A stretch of 64,000 bases of DNA from JBQLZQ01 sp052168355 (GTDB taxonomy: Bacteria > Pseudomonadota > Alphaproteobacteria > DSM-16000 > Inquilinaceae). The translations under genes were made by a program, and so were the position numbers. This document shows, in pieces, positions 15,730 to 23,693 of this stretch; the first letter of the stretch is position 1; each line of letters begins with the position of its first letter. The notes beneath the pieces are model-generated. The model saw nothing but the letters and a program-made list of their open reading frames with translations. It was not told where the DNA came from and searched no databases. The stretch is taken from assembly GCA_052168355.1 (NCBI GenBank), contig JBQLZQ010000030.1, positions 1 through 64,000 of the forward strand, in the 5' to 3' direction.

Positions 15730-16878
15730 ATGGCGAGTTACGCGGAGCGGATGAAGCGGTTCAGCGGCCTGATTGCCGGCGAGGCCGATCTGATCTTCAT
15801 CCCGATCGGCACCGATCTGGACTATCTGACGGGAATCCACCGGGATATCCCGAACTACGGGCGTAACCTGCATCCGGGGATGTGGCTGGAGGGCGCGTGG
15901 CTGTCGCCCGACCACGACCCCATCCTGACCCTGCCGCGCATGACCGCCGAGTTCGGCGCCAAGGGCGGTACCGACGGGATGGATGTGCGCGTCCTGGGGG
16001 ACTGGGACGACCCGGCTACGATGGTCAAGGGTATCCTGAAGGAACTGAAGGTGGGGCCGGGGGCCCGCATCGGCACCAGCGACGACGCCGAGGCGGAATC
16101 GCTGATGGAACTCCAACGCCTGGTGCCCGGCGCCCAATTCGTCTCGGCCACCGGCATCCTGCGGCAGTTGCGCGTGATCAAGGACGCCGACGAGATCCGG
16201 ACGATGCGCGAGGCCGGAAAGAAGACCGAGGCGGCCTTTGCCGAGGTGCTCAAGACGCTTCGGATCGGGATGACGGAGCTCGACATCGTCGCCGAAGTCG
16301 ATTTTCAGATGAAGCGGCAGGGCTCGCTCGGCCCGTCGTTCACGACCTCGCTCTACAACACCGGGCCGAACCACCCCATGCTGTTCGGCCGCCGGCTGGA
16401 AAGCTGGCCGCGTGTGTTGACGGCGCCGGTGTCGGTGCTGTTCGACTTCGGCGCGGTGCATGACGGCATGTGCTACGACTACGGCCGCACCGTCAGCTTC
16501 GGCGCCCCGAACGAGGAACAGACGCGCGTCCACCGCCTGATCATGGACAGCCAGCGCGCCGGGATCGAGGCTTTGAAGGCCGACGCCATCACCTGCGCCG
16601 AGGTCGACCGGATCGCCCGTGACGTCATCGACGACGCCGGATACGGCGACAAGTTCCGTCACCGTCTGGGCCATGCCATCGGCTGGGACGTGCACGAGCC
16701 GCCGTTCCTGACCGCCGGCGACGAAACGGTGGTCAAGGAAGGCATGATTTTCACCATCGAACCGTCGATCTTCCAGGACGGCACGTTCAGCGCCCGCATC
16801 GAGGATTGCGTCGTCGCCCGCCCGGGCGGCGGCGAGCCGCTGACCGCCGGCTACCAGGACCTCATCGTGATCGAATGA
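15730..16878 (+). CDS. M24-family metallopeptidase (Xaa-Pro peptidase/creatinase-like)
   Basis: A 382-residue cytoplasmic protein with the creatinase-type N-domain (1-150) and the pita-bread catalytic domain. All five metal ligands are present: Asp239 and Asp250 (LFDFGAVHDGMCYDYGR), His315 (HRLGHAIGWDVHE), Glu344 (FTIEPSIF) and Glu358 (ARIEDC). Enzymes of this group cleave Xaa-Pro bonds or hydrolyse creatine-like amidines. GAGGAG lies a few bases before the ATG. As last gene of the dipeptide-importer operon it would degrade the imported compound, and a proline-containing dipeptide is the simplest guess. No signal peptide is seen. Confidence 0.92.
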   Translation: MASYAERMKRFSGLIAGEADLIFIPIGTDLDYLTGIHRDIPNYGRNLHPGMWLEGAWLSPDHDPILTLPRMTAEFGAKGGTDGMDVRVLGDWDDPATMVKGILKELKVGPGARIGTSDDAEAESLMELQRLVPGAQFVSATGILRQLRVIKDADEIRTMREAGKKTEAAFAEVLKTLRIGMTELDIVAEVDFQMKRQGSLGPSFTTSLYNTGPNHPMLFGRRLESWPRVLTAPVSVLFDFGAVHDGMCYDYGRTVSFGAPNEEQTRVHRLIMDSQRAGIEALKADAITCAEVDRIARDVIDDAGYGDKFRHRLGHAIGWDVHEPPFLTAGDETVVKEGMIFTIEPSIFQDGTFSARIEDCVVARPGGGEPLTAGYQDLIVIE

Positions 16879-16885
16879 CGCCGTC

Positions 16886-16919
16886 CGGTGCCCTGAGGCG
16901 GGCTCGCCTCAAGGCACCG
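16886..16919. terminator. Bidirectional terminator hairpin between convergent genes
   Basis: CGGTGCC-C-TGAGGCG and CGCCTCA-A-GGCACCG form a 15-position stem with one mismatch and the loop GGCT. It begins eight bases after the M24 stop and includes the stop and last codons of the convergent FAH-family gene (stop 16909-16911), so it can serve both strands. No T-run is present. Confidence 0.65.
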
Positions 16920-17853
16920 CGGCGGTCACCGGATTGCGCAGAACGCCGATCTGTTCGATTTGGCTTTCGACAACATCGCCGGGCAGGCAGTACCGAGTGG
17001 CGGGCACCAGCCCATCCGCCACCTGCCCGCTGCCGCCCAAATCCGTGTCCACCGACCAGGCGGTGCCCGCCGGGGTTCCGGTCAGGATCACCATGCCCGG
17101 CCTCAGGGTGAAGTTGATCGAAAAAAAGTGAATCAGCTCGGCGCACGACCAGATCATGTCGCCGGTCGAGGCGCTCTGCCGAAGGTCGCCGTTGATCCGG
17201 GTCGTCAGCCGCAGCGCCTGCGGATCGGGAATCTCGTCCGCGGTGACGATGACCGGCCCCAGCGGAAGGCTGGTGTCGAAGGCCTTGCCGCGGCCAAGCT
17301 CGTACCATGTGACGCCTTCGGGCGTGCGCCGTACCTGCCGGTCGCGGGCGGTGACATCGTTGGCGACGGTATAGCCGAAGACATGGGACAGCGCCGTCTC
17401 GACCGGGATATGGCGACCGGGCTGGCCGATCACCACGGCAAGTTCCGTCTCGCAATCGAGTTTCCCGGTCAGGCGCGGATCGTGCGTGATCGCGTCGTCG
17501 GGCCCGATCACGCAATCGGCGGTCTTGAGGAAGAATTCCGGCTCCTTGCCGCTGATCGGCGCGCCGGCCTTTTCGGCGTTGTGGGCGTGATAGTTGCTTC
17601 CGGCGCACAGGACGGTCGACGGCAGGATTGGCGCGGCCAGCTTGACGGTGTTCATCGCCAGGCGCGCGGATGCCGGCGCATCGGCGATCAGGCGGCCGGC
17701 GTCCGCAACGGCGGCGGGGCTCGCCGCGATGAACGAGCGGGCATCGGCGAAGATCTCTGCCGGGCCGCCCGCCAGCAGGGCGTCGACGACGTCCTCTCCA
17801 TCGACAAGGCCGAGACGCCGCGACCCGTCCACGATGATGCAGCAGAGCTTCAT
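16909..17853 (-). CDS. Fumarylacetoacetate hydrolase family protein
   Basis: A 314-residue enzyme of the FAH superfamily, with an N-terminal regulatory-type domain and a catalytic domain holding the acidic metal ligands in KLDCETELAVVIG and the Asp of YTVANDVTARDRQ. Further family motifs are VILTGTPAGTAWS and GDVVESQIEQIG. Members hydrolyse C-C bonds in acylpyruvates or fumarylacetoacetate, or hydrate/decarboxylate 2-oxo acids, often in aromatic or sugar-acid catabolism. It ends inside a bidirectional hairpin and lies just downstream of the GntR gene on the same strand. A paralogue is at 18801-19676. Confidence 0.9.
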   Translation of the reverse strand: MKLCCIIVDGSRRLGLVDGEDVVDALLAGGPAEIFADARSFIAASPAAVADAGRLIADAPASARLAMNTVKLAAPILPSTVLCAGSNYHAHNAEKAGAPISGKEPEFFLKTADCVIGPDDAITHDPRLTGKLDCETELAVVIGQPGRHIPVETALSHVFGYTVANDVTARDRQVRRTPEGVTWYELGRGKAFDTSLPLGPVIVTADEIPDPQALRLTTRINGDLRQSASTGDMIWSCAELIHFFSINFTLRPGMVILTGTPAGTAWSVDTDLGGSGQVADGLVPATRYCLPGDVVESQIEQIGVLRNPVTAAVP

Positions 17854-17923
17854 GGACCGGCTCTCCCAGGGATCGAGGCGCGCGGCGTTGTGCCGCCGCC
17901 GTACGGAACCGCGCCGGTCGGCA

Positions 17924-18673
17924 TCAGGCGCCGGCCCGCGCCAGGCGCGCGGCCTGGTCGCCCGCCTCGGCCAGGCTGGTCGCGGTGAGGGCGTAGTGCC
18001 GCGCGGTCAGCATGCAGGCGCGTTCGGTGTCGCGGGCCAGAACGGCCTCGGCGATGGCCTGATGCTCGCCGCCAAGATCGCGCGCGCCCAGCTTCTGGTA
18101 GACCGAGGCACGGCGATAGCGTTCGCACAGATCATGCAGGCTGGCTCGGGCACGCAACAGCCATGTCGACCCGCAGGCCGACACCATCGCGGTGTGGAAG
18201 GCTTCGTTGGCCCGTTCCCATGAATCGGGAACGCGGTCTCTGGCAGACAGCAGCGCGGCATCCTCTTTTCGCATGAGATAGCTTGCGGCCACGACCCGCG
18301 CCTCCCAATCATCGCCGCCGTTGGCGAGGGAAAGCCGCAGCGCCTCCTTCTCGATCGCGGTGCGCGCGATGTTGAGGTCGTCGAACTCCTTGACGTCGAG
18401 CGCGGCGACGGTAAAGCCGCGATTGCCCTCGGTCATCACCAGCCGGTCGACGCTCAGTTTCTGCAGCGCCTCGCGCAGGGGCGTCGGACCGACCCGATAG
18501 AGGGTCTTCAGCTTTTCGATACGCAGCCGCTCTCCGGGCGCGCGGACGCCACGGATGATGTCGACGCGCAGGGCGCGATAGGCGGCCTGGGCCAACGTTT
18601 CCCCTTCGGCCAGATCAATCCCGGTAATCGTCGTCACGGCGGCTGTGCCGTCGTCTTGTCCTTGTCTGGCCAT
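17924..18673 (-). CDS. GntR-family transcriptional regulator, FadR/FCD type
   Basis: A regulator of about 249 residues. The winged helix is in the N-terminal third: YRALRVDIIRGVRAPGERLR, then VGPTPLREALQKLSVDRLVM, which is the recognition helix region. The C-terminal two thirds are an all-helical FCD ligand domain. Such proteins usually repress the adjacent operon until an organic-acid ligand binds. ATG 18673 (MARQGQDDGT) was chosen; ATGs at 18697 and 18709 are also possible, and a frame extending to 18823 would overlap the divergent gene. It is divergent from the second FAH gene, with an 18-base palindrome in between that is its likely operator. Confidence 0.88.
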   Translation of the reverse strand: MARQGQDDGTAAVTTITGIDLAEGETLAQAAYRALRVDIIRGVRAPGERLRIEKLKTLYRVGPTPLREALQKLSVDRLVMTEGNRGFTVAALDVKEFDDLNIARTAIEKEALRLSLANGGDDWEARVVAASYLMRKEDAALLSARDRVPDSWERANEAFHTAMVSACGSTWLLRARASLHDLCERYRRASVYQKLGARDLGGEHQAIAEAVLARDTERACMLTARHYALTATSLAEAGDQAARLARAGA

Positions 18674-18766
18674 GCGACGCTCGTCCCTTCTCGACATCCG
18701 GCCCTTCATGCGCTCCGACCGCAGGGCGATCCAGCCATTTGACAGATCCAACTCTATATGGTTTCC

Positions 18767-18802
18767 TATTTTATCGATAGAATAAGAAAGTGTCGATAGA
18801 AT
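18767..18802. promoter_or_regulatory. Palindrome plus direct repeat, likely operator of the GntR regulator
   Basis: TATTTTATCGATAGAATA (18767-18784) is an 18-base palindrome with one mismatched pair, centred on ATCGAT. The decamer TCGATAGAAT occurs twice, at 18774-18783 and 18793-18802, 19 bases apart, and the second copy overlaps the ATG (18801) of the FAH-family gene. The stretch is AT-rich. Binding here would block transcription or initiation of the FAH-tct operon. Confidence 0.6.
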
Positions 18803-19676
18803 GAAGCTTGTCACGGTGGACATAGCCGGCGCGATTGCCGCCGGCTATGTGGACGGCGACGATATCGTTGTCTGTGCCGAGGGCGATGGCGCGGCCCAGG
18901 CGGTGTTGGGGGTCGTCACGGGCGGTGCCGCCGCGGTCGACGATTGGGCCGCGCGAGGGGCCACGGCGCGCCGGGCGGCGCTGTCCAAGGTCACGCTTCT
19001 CGCCCCGATCCCCGCGCCGCGCCGCGATATCTTTTGCGTCGGCAAGAACTATCGGGCTCATGCCGCCGAATTTCATTCGAGCGGCTTCGACTCCAGCGCC
19101 AAGGAACAGGTGCCGTCCGCGCCCGTCATCTTCACCAAGGCGACGACCAGCGTCTGTGGGCCGGGTGCGGTGGTCAGGGGCTCGCTGGATCCGACCCGGT
19201 CCGTCGACTATGAGGGTGAGCTGGGCGTCGTGATCGGGCGCACGGCCTTTCAGGTATCCAAGGTCAAGGCGTACGACCATGTGTTTGGGTATGTCATCGT
19301 CAACGACGTGACCTCGCGCGAATTGCAGCGCACTCACAACCAGTGGGTGATCGGCAAGGGCATCGACACATTCTGCCCCATGGGGCCCTGGATCGCGACC
19401 GCCGACGAGGTGGGCGATGTCACGAAGCTGATGCTGGCGACCGAGATCAACGGCGAGACGCGGCAGAAGGCCGAAGTCGCGGATCTGATCTTCGACATCC
19501 CGACATTGATCGAGACCATGTCGCGCACGATGACGCTGTTGCCCGGCGACATCATCGCGACGGGAACGCCGGCTGGCGTCGGCATCGGGTTCGACCCGCC
19601 GAAATATCTGGTCGCGGGCGACCGGATGCGCGTCAGCATCACTGGATTGGGCGTGCTGGAAAACACCATCGGCTGA
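18801..19676 (+). CDS. Fumarylacetoacetate hydrolase family protein (second copy)
   Basis: A 291-residue FAH-superfamily enzyme. IFCVGKNYRAHAAEF opens the catalytic domain, SVDYEGELGVVIG supplies metal-binding acids, GYVIVNDVTSREL the conserved Asp, and DIIATGTPAGVGIG the late family motif. It resembles 2-hydroxyhepta-diene-dioate isomerase/acylpyruvase-type proteins more than true FAH, but the substrate is unassigned. ATG 18801 lies inside the second repeat of the putative operator, and the visible upstream region lacks a strong ribosome binding site. It starts an operon with tctC, tctA and the OsmC gene. Confidence 0.9.
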   Translation: MKLVTVDIAGAIAAGYVDGDDIVVCAEGDGAAQAVLGVVTGGAAAVDDWAARGATARRAALSKVTLLAPIPAPRRDIFCVGKNYRAHAAEFHSSGFDSSAKEQVPSAPVIFTKATTSVCGPGAVVRGSLDPTRSVDYEGELGVVIGRTAFQVSKVKAYDHVFGYVIVNDVTSRELQRTHNQWVIGKGIDTFCPMGPWIATADEVGDVTKLMLATEINGETRQKAEVADLIFDIPTLIETMSRTMTLLPGDIIATGTPAGVGIGFDPPKYLVAGDRMRVSITGLGVLENTIG

Positions 19677-19718
19677 CACGCGATCAACCCGTCAGCCGTG
19701 CAAGGGAGGACAAGAAGA

Positions 19719-20798
19719 ATGAAACGGACTTTGATAGCTACGGCGGCGTTGGCCGCATTGTTGGGGGCCGCGGTTCCGGCCGGCGCCCAGGACGGATACT
19801 TCGCCGGCAAGACGATCGACGTGATCGTGCCCTTCGGGCCCGGCGGCGCCACCTTTGTCTCGGCCAAGTTTCTTGAGCCATATTTCGAGAAGCATCTGCC
19901 GGGCAATCCCCAGATCAACGTGATCGACCGGCCGGGCGGGGGGTCCATCCTTGGTGCCAACTGGTTCGAACAAAACGCCAAGTCCGACGGGACCACGATA
20001 CTCTTTACGACGTCGTCCACGGCCAACCCCTTCGTGCTGGGCCAGGAGGGCGTGGAATACCGACTTGCCGATTACCGCGTCGCCTACAGCCACCCGTTCA
20101 GCGCGGTGGCCTATGTCTCGCCCAAGACGGGCGTCACCAGCGCCGCCGATATCAAGAACGCGTCGCAGCCGCTGGTCTATGGGGGCATCGCCGCGGCCGC
20201 ATCGGATCTGCCCGGGCTGCTGTCGTTCGAAGTGCTCGACCTCGACGTGAAATCGGTGCTCGGCTTCAATGGACGGGGGCCGGTGCGGCTGGCGTTCGAG
20301 CAGGGCGAGGTCAATCTCGATTATCAGTTCACGCCGGTCTACCTGACCCAGGTGGTTCCGTCGGTCGAGGCCGGCACGGCCGTGCCGCTGTGGACCGGCG
20401 GCAGCATCGACGCCGACGGCACGCTCAGCGCCCGCGACCCGATCGCGCCCGAATTGCCGTCCGTCCACGAGGTCTACATCCAGATGAACGGCGCCGCGCC
20501 GTCGGGCATCGAGTGGGAGGCGTTCCAGAGCATCGCGTCGGTGACCTACGCCTACGGGCTGACCGGCTACATGCACCCCGACACACCGCAGGAGGTCTTG
20601 GATATCTTCGAGGCGACGGTGGCAGCGATCAACGCCGACCCGGAGTTTCAGGCCGAAAGCCAGGAGGTGACCAACGGGGCGCGTCTGAACGCCGGGGCGG
20701 CAACCGAGCGCGCCATCAAGGCCGCCCTGTCGCCATCGGATGACGTCAGGGAGTATCTGCGCACCCTTCTGGGTAAGAAATACGGCGTTACCTTCTGA
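19719..20798 (+). CDS. tctC: Tripartite tricarboxylate transporter substrate-binding protein (TctC/Bug family)
   Basis: A 359-residue periplasmic protein with a Sec signal (MKRTLIATAALAALLGAAVP, cleavage near AGAQ), followed by GKTIDVIVPFGPGGAT, the Bug-family first-loop motif with the Gly-rich carboxylate-binding turn, and PGGGSILGANWF. GGGAGGA precedes ATG 19719 by eight bases; an earlier GTG at 19698 is less likely. Bug proteins bind carboxylated ligands. The C-terminal third is longer than in the shortest Bug proteins. A strong hairpin with a T-run separates it from tctA, which probably raises its expression above the permease. Confidence 0.9.
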   Translation: MKRTLIATAALAALLGAAVPAGAQDGYFAGKTIDVIVPFGPGGATFVSAKFLEPYFEKHLPGNPQINVIDRPGGGSILGANWFEQNAKSDGTTILFTTSSTANPFVLGQEGVEYRLADYRVAYSHPFSAVAYVSPKTGVTSAADIKNASQPLVYGGIAAAASDLPGLLSFEVLDLDVKSVLGFNGRGPVRLAFEQGEVNLDYQFTPVYLTQVVPSVEAGTAVPLWTGGSIDADGTLSARDPIAPELPSVHEVYIQMNGAAPSGIEWEAFQSIASVTYAYGLTGYMHPDTPQEVLDIFEATVAAINADPEFQAESQEVTNGARLNAGAATERAIKAALSPSDDVREYLRTLLGKKYGVTF

Positions 20799-20811
20799 TC
20801 GGGCGCCGGTT

Positions 20812-20845
20812 GCGGGACCCGGGCGTTAGGCCGGGTCCCGCTTTT
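20812..20845 (+). terminator. Intercistronic rho-independent-type terminator/attenuator
   Basis: GCGGGACCCGG (20812-20822) pairs perfectly with CCGGGTCCCGC (20831-20841) around an eight-base loop and is followed by TTTT (20842-20845). This is the best intrinsic terminator in the window. It sits inside the operon, after the binding-protein gene, so partial read-through to tctA is expected. Confidence 0.8.
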
Positions 20846-20897
20846 CTCGTTTCGGCCGGGTGGATGGATCGGCTCCGCCGCCCGACAGAGGTCCCCC

Positions 20898-22835
20898 ATG
20901 ATCGAACATGCCCTGACCGCGCTTGACGCGCTGTTCGAACCGATACGGCTTCTGGCGCTGTTCGGCGGGATGCTGGTCGGCATGGTCTTCGGCATGCTGC
21001 CGGGGCTCGGCGGCGTGGCGGCGGTGTCGATCCTGCTGCCCTTCATTTACTACATGGACGATTATGCGGGCCTGGCGATGCTTCTGGGCGCGGTGTCGGT
21101 GGTCTACACCTCGGATACCATCACGTCGGTGCTGCTTGGCGCGCCGGGCTCGCCGGCCTCCGCGCCAACGGCCATCGAAGGGCACGCGCTGGCCAAGCAG
21201 GGGCAGGCGGCCCGCGCGCTGGGGGTCGGGTTCCTGGCGTCGATGGTCGGCGGGCTTGTCGGCGCGTTGGTCCTGTTTGTCGCGATCCCCGTAGCCGGAC
21301 CCATCGTGCTGCTGCTCGGCACGCCGGAACTCTTCATGTTCGCGTTGGTCGGCCTGTTCTTCGCCTCGTCGATGATCGGCAAGGATCTGGCCAAAGGCTT
21401 GGCGGCGGCCTGTCTGGGCGTGCTGCTGGGTGTCGTCGGCCCGGCCCAGGCGGCGGCGGATTTCCGCTTTACATTTGGGCAGGTCTACCTGCTGGACGGG
21501 TTTTCGCTGACCATCGTCGCCCTTGGCCTGTTCGGCGTGGCCGAGGTCATATCGATGCTGGCGGCCGGCGGCGGCATTTCGCACCAGCGGATGGAGGTGA
21601 CCCGCTGGGGCGAGGGGTTTCGCGACTTCTGGATCAATCGGTTCCTGGTGCTGCGCGCCTCCTTGATCGGTGTCCTGGGCGGGTTCGTTCCGGCCGTGGG
21701 CGCCTCGGCCTCGACCTGGGTCGCCTACGGGCACGCCATCCGGTCGACCAGGGACAAGTCGCGCTTCGGCAAGGGCGAGATACGCGGCATCGCGGCATCC
21801 GAAGGCGCCAACAACGCCACGGTGATTTCCGATCTGGTGCCCACGCTTCTGTTCAGCGTACCGGGCGGACCGGCGGCGGCGATCTTCCTCGGCGCGCTGT
21901 TTTCCTTCGGATACTATCCAGGCCCACGCATGATCAGCCAGAACCCCGATCTGATGTTCCTGATCGTCTGGAGCGTGGCCCTGACATCGGTGGTCGGGGC
22001 CGCCGCCTGTTTTGCGGTCACGCCGATGCTGGCGCGGCTGACCCGCATCCCGTTCGGGATCATCGCCGCACCGCTGGTGCTGGTGATGGTGATCGGCGCC
22101 TATCAGGCGACCAGCACCATGGGCGACATTTTCATGCTGATCGCCCTGGGCGCGCTGGGCTGGCTGATGAAGCACGCCAACTGGCCGCGCGCCCCGGCCC
22201 TGGTCGGCTTTGTTCTTGCCGGACCGATGGAGCAGTATTTCTGGCTGACCAACCAGATCCATGGCTGGTCGTGGCTGGCCCGACCCGGTGTTCTGATCAT
22301 CGGGTCGGTGATTCTCATCCCGCTTTTGGTGCACGCTTGGCGTCGGGCGCGCGGCCGGCGGCCGGCACCCGTCGGCGGCGCCACCGACGAGGATGCCAGT
22401 CCCGCCGATCCGACCCATCCCGGGATCGCGCTGATCCTTGCCGGGCTCGCCAGCATCGCCTTCCTCTATGCGCTTTGGGAGATGATGGGCTTCAACCCGA
22501 CCTCGCGGATGATGCCGGCCCTGGCCATCGTGCCGGGCCTGCCGTTGGCGCTGTGGTTGCTGGTCCGGGGTATCCGGAACTACGTCCCGTCGGATCGGCG
22601 GGAATTCCGCGAGCCGCCGATCCTTCTGGCGCTGATCGGCTATGTCGTCGGCGTCTGGGCGATCGGCTTTAGCGTCCCGACAGTGGCGTTGCTGATCTGG
22701 ACGCTGCTGATCCGCGCCAAGATGCGGCTGTGGACCGGTGCCGTGTACGGCATCGTCGTGTTCGCCGTGATCCACCTCCTTTTCAGCCTGTTGCGCGGCG
22801 ACGCCCCGGTGGGCGCGCTTTTGCCGCTGAGTTGA
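20898..22835 (+). CDS. tctA: TctA-type permease with fused TctB-like C-terminal domain
   Basis: A 645-residue membrane protein. Residues 1 to about 490 match TctA: GMVFGMLPGLGGVAAVSILL, GAPGSPASAPTAIEGHALA and GIAASEGANNATV are conserved motifs, with many membrane spans. TctA proteins are usually near 500 residues. After a charged linker (around 490-515) this one adds about 130 residues with four hydrophobic stretches, beginning GIALILAGLASIAFLYALWE, which resembles the small four-helix subunit TctB. No separate tctB gene lies between tctC and tctA. It therefore appears to be a TctA-TctB fusion, a known but less common arrangement. It takes up a carboxylate delivered by TctC. Confidence 0.88.
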   Translation: MIEHALTALDALFEPIRLLALFGGMLVGMVFGMLPGLGGVAAVSILLPFIYYMDDYAGLAMLLGAVSVVYTSDTITSVLLGAPGSPASAPTAIEGHALAKQGQAARALGVGFLASMVGGLVGALVLFVAIPVAGPIVLLLGTPELFMFALVGLFFASSMIGKDLAKGLAAACLGVLLGVVGPAQAAADFRFTFGQVYLLDGFSLTIVALGLFGVAEVISMLAAGGGISHQRMEVTRWGEGFRDFWINRFLVLRASLIGVLGGFVPAVGASASTWVAYGHAIRSTRDKSRFGKGEIRGIAASEGANNATVISDLVPTLLFSVPGGPAAAIFLGALFSFGYYPGPRMISQNPDLMFLIVWSVALTSVVGAAACFAVTPMLARLTRIPFGIIAAPLVLVMVIGAYQATSTMGDIFMLIALGALGWLMKHANWPRAPALVGFVLAGPMEQYFWLTNQIHGWSWLARPGVLIIGSVILIPLLVHAWRRARGRRPAPVGGATDEDASPADPTHPGIALILAGLASIAFLYALWEMMGFNPTSRMMPALAIVPGLPLALWLLVRGIRNYVPSDRREFREPPILLALIGYVVGVWAIGFSVPTVALLIWTLLIRAKMRLWTGAVYGIVVFAVIHLLFSLLRGDAPVGALLPLS

Positions 22836-22856
22836 TCCCCCTGACCGGAGCCCGAC

Positions 22857-23375
22857 ATGATCGACCCCGATATTATCGAACCCAGCATCGACCCGACCAC
22901 CAAGAAGATCGGCATCCGCCACGTCAAGGCCACCAATGCCGCCGGCACCCGCACCAAGATCCAGGTCCGGGACTTCGATCCGGTCTATACCGACGAACCT
23001 GCCTCGCTGGGTGGCACCAACACCGCGCCAAGCCCCCTCGAGACGGTCCTGGTGGCACTGGTCGGCTGCGACGGCGTGATCATCAACGGCGTCGCCAAAG
23101 CCATGGGGTTCCAGTATGCCGGCGTCGACTTCGCCTGCGAAAGCCAGATCGACGTGCGCGGACCCAAGGGCGTGCCCGGCATCCGGCCCTATTTCGAGAC
23201 GGCGACGCTGGAGATCGTGGTCTATACCGACGAACCCGAGGCGCGGTTTCAGCAGCTGCGCAAGAATGTCGAATTCCGCTGTCCGGTGATGAACCTTCTG
23301 AACGCGGCCAAGGTCGACATGACGGTGACCTGGGTGGCGCGTCCTGCATCGGCGTATCAAGGCGGCGTCGACTGA
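22857..23375 (+). CDS. OsmC/Ohr family protein
   Basis: A 172-residue cytoplasmic protein with the two redox cysteines of the OsmC/Ohr family, Cys71 (VALVGCDGV) and Cys142 (VEFRCPVMNLL), and the family core GGTNTAPSPLETVLVALVGC. OsmC/Ohr proteins are thiol-dependent peroxidases for organic hydroperoxides. An OsmC-like protein in a carboxylate-uptake operon is not unusual but its role there is unknown. It starts 21 bases after tctA and has CCGGAG as a possible ribosome binding site. A 7-bp-arm hairpin (23392-23413) follows the stop. Confidence 0.92.
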   Translation: MIDPDIIEPSIDPTTKKIGIRHVKATNAAGTRTKIQVRDFDPVYTDEPASLGGTNTAPSPLETVLVALVGCDGVIINGVAKAMGFQYAGVDFACESQIDVRGPKGVPGIRPYFETATLEIVVYTDEPEARFQQLRKNVEFRCPVMNLLNAAKVDMTVTWVARPASAYQGGVD

Positions 23376-23693
23376 GCGTGGCCTCGACGGGCGTCCGGTC
23401 GCGGCGCCGGACGGGACCCCGGAAAACCGCGGCATGCTCCACAGGGTTGGCGTCTATAAATATAACTTATGATTATATAAAAACGTTGAAAATTAATTAG
23501 TTGGTTATGTTGCCTGCCGCCGTCCCGGCGTGGTGAACTTGCGGACCGGCCAGGTGTTCCGGCGCTAAAAAGGCATGAAAAAGCGGCGCCGGGGCACCGT
23601 CCGGGAAACACGATCCGACGCCAAGACGCTTGGCGCGGTTGACAGGTGGGCGTGGCGGTCCTTGTCGAAGCCCCCTCAGACAAGAGGTTGATC
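23376..23693 (+). promoter_or_regulatory. Intergenic leader with AT-rich core and three hairpins
   Basis: No gene is supported here. A stem CGTCCGG/CCGGACG (23392-23413) may end the OsmC transcript. Positions 23450-23512 are strikingly AT-rich (TATAAATATAA, TTAATTAG) against a GC-rich background and probably contain the promoter of the next operon. Downstream, CCGGCGC/GCGCCGG (23559-23592, extendable with G-U pairs to 23554-23597) and CGCCAAG-ACG-CTTGGCG (23619-23635) would lie in the leader RNA of the peptide-type operon starting at 23694. They may be operators or an attenuator. Confidence 0.5.

Noticed and set aside
20826..23435. An 869-codon minus-strand open frame opposite the TctA and OsmC genes
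   Set aside because: It is a composition shadow of a membrane-protein gene (reversed hydrophobic codons give Asp/Gln/His/Arg) with no recognisable domain or ribosome binding site.
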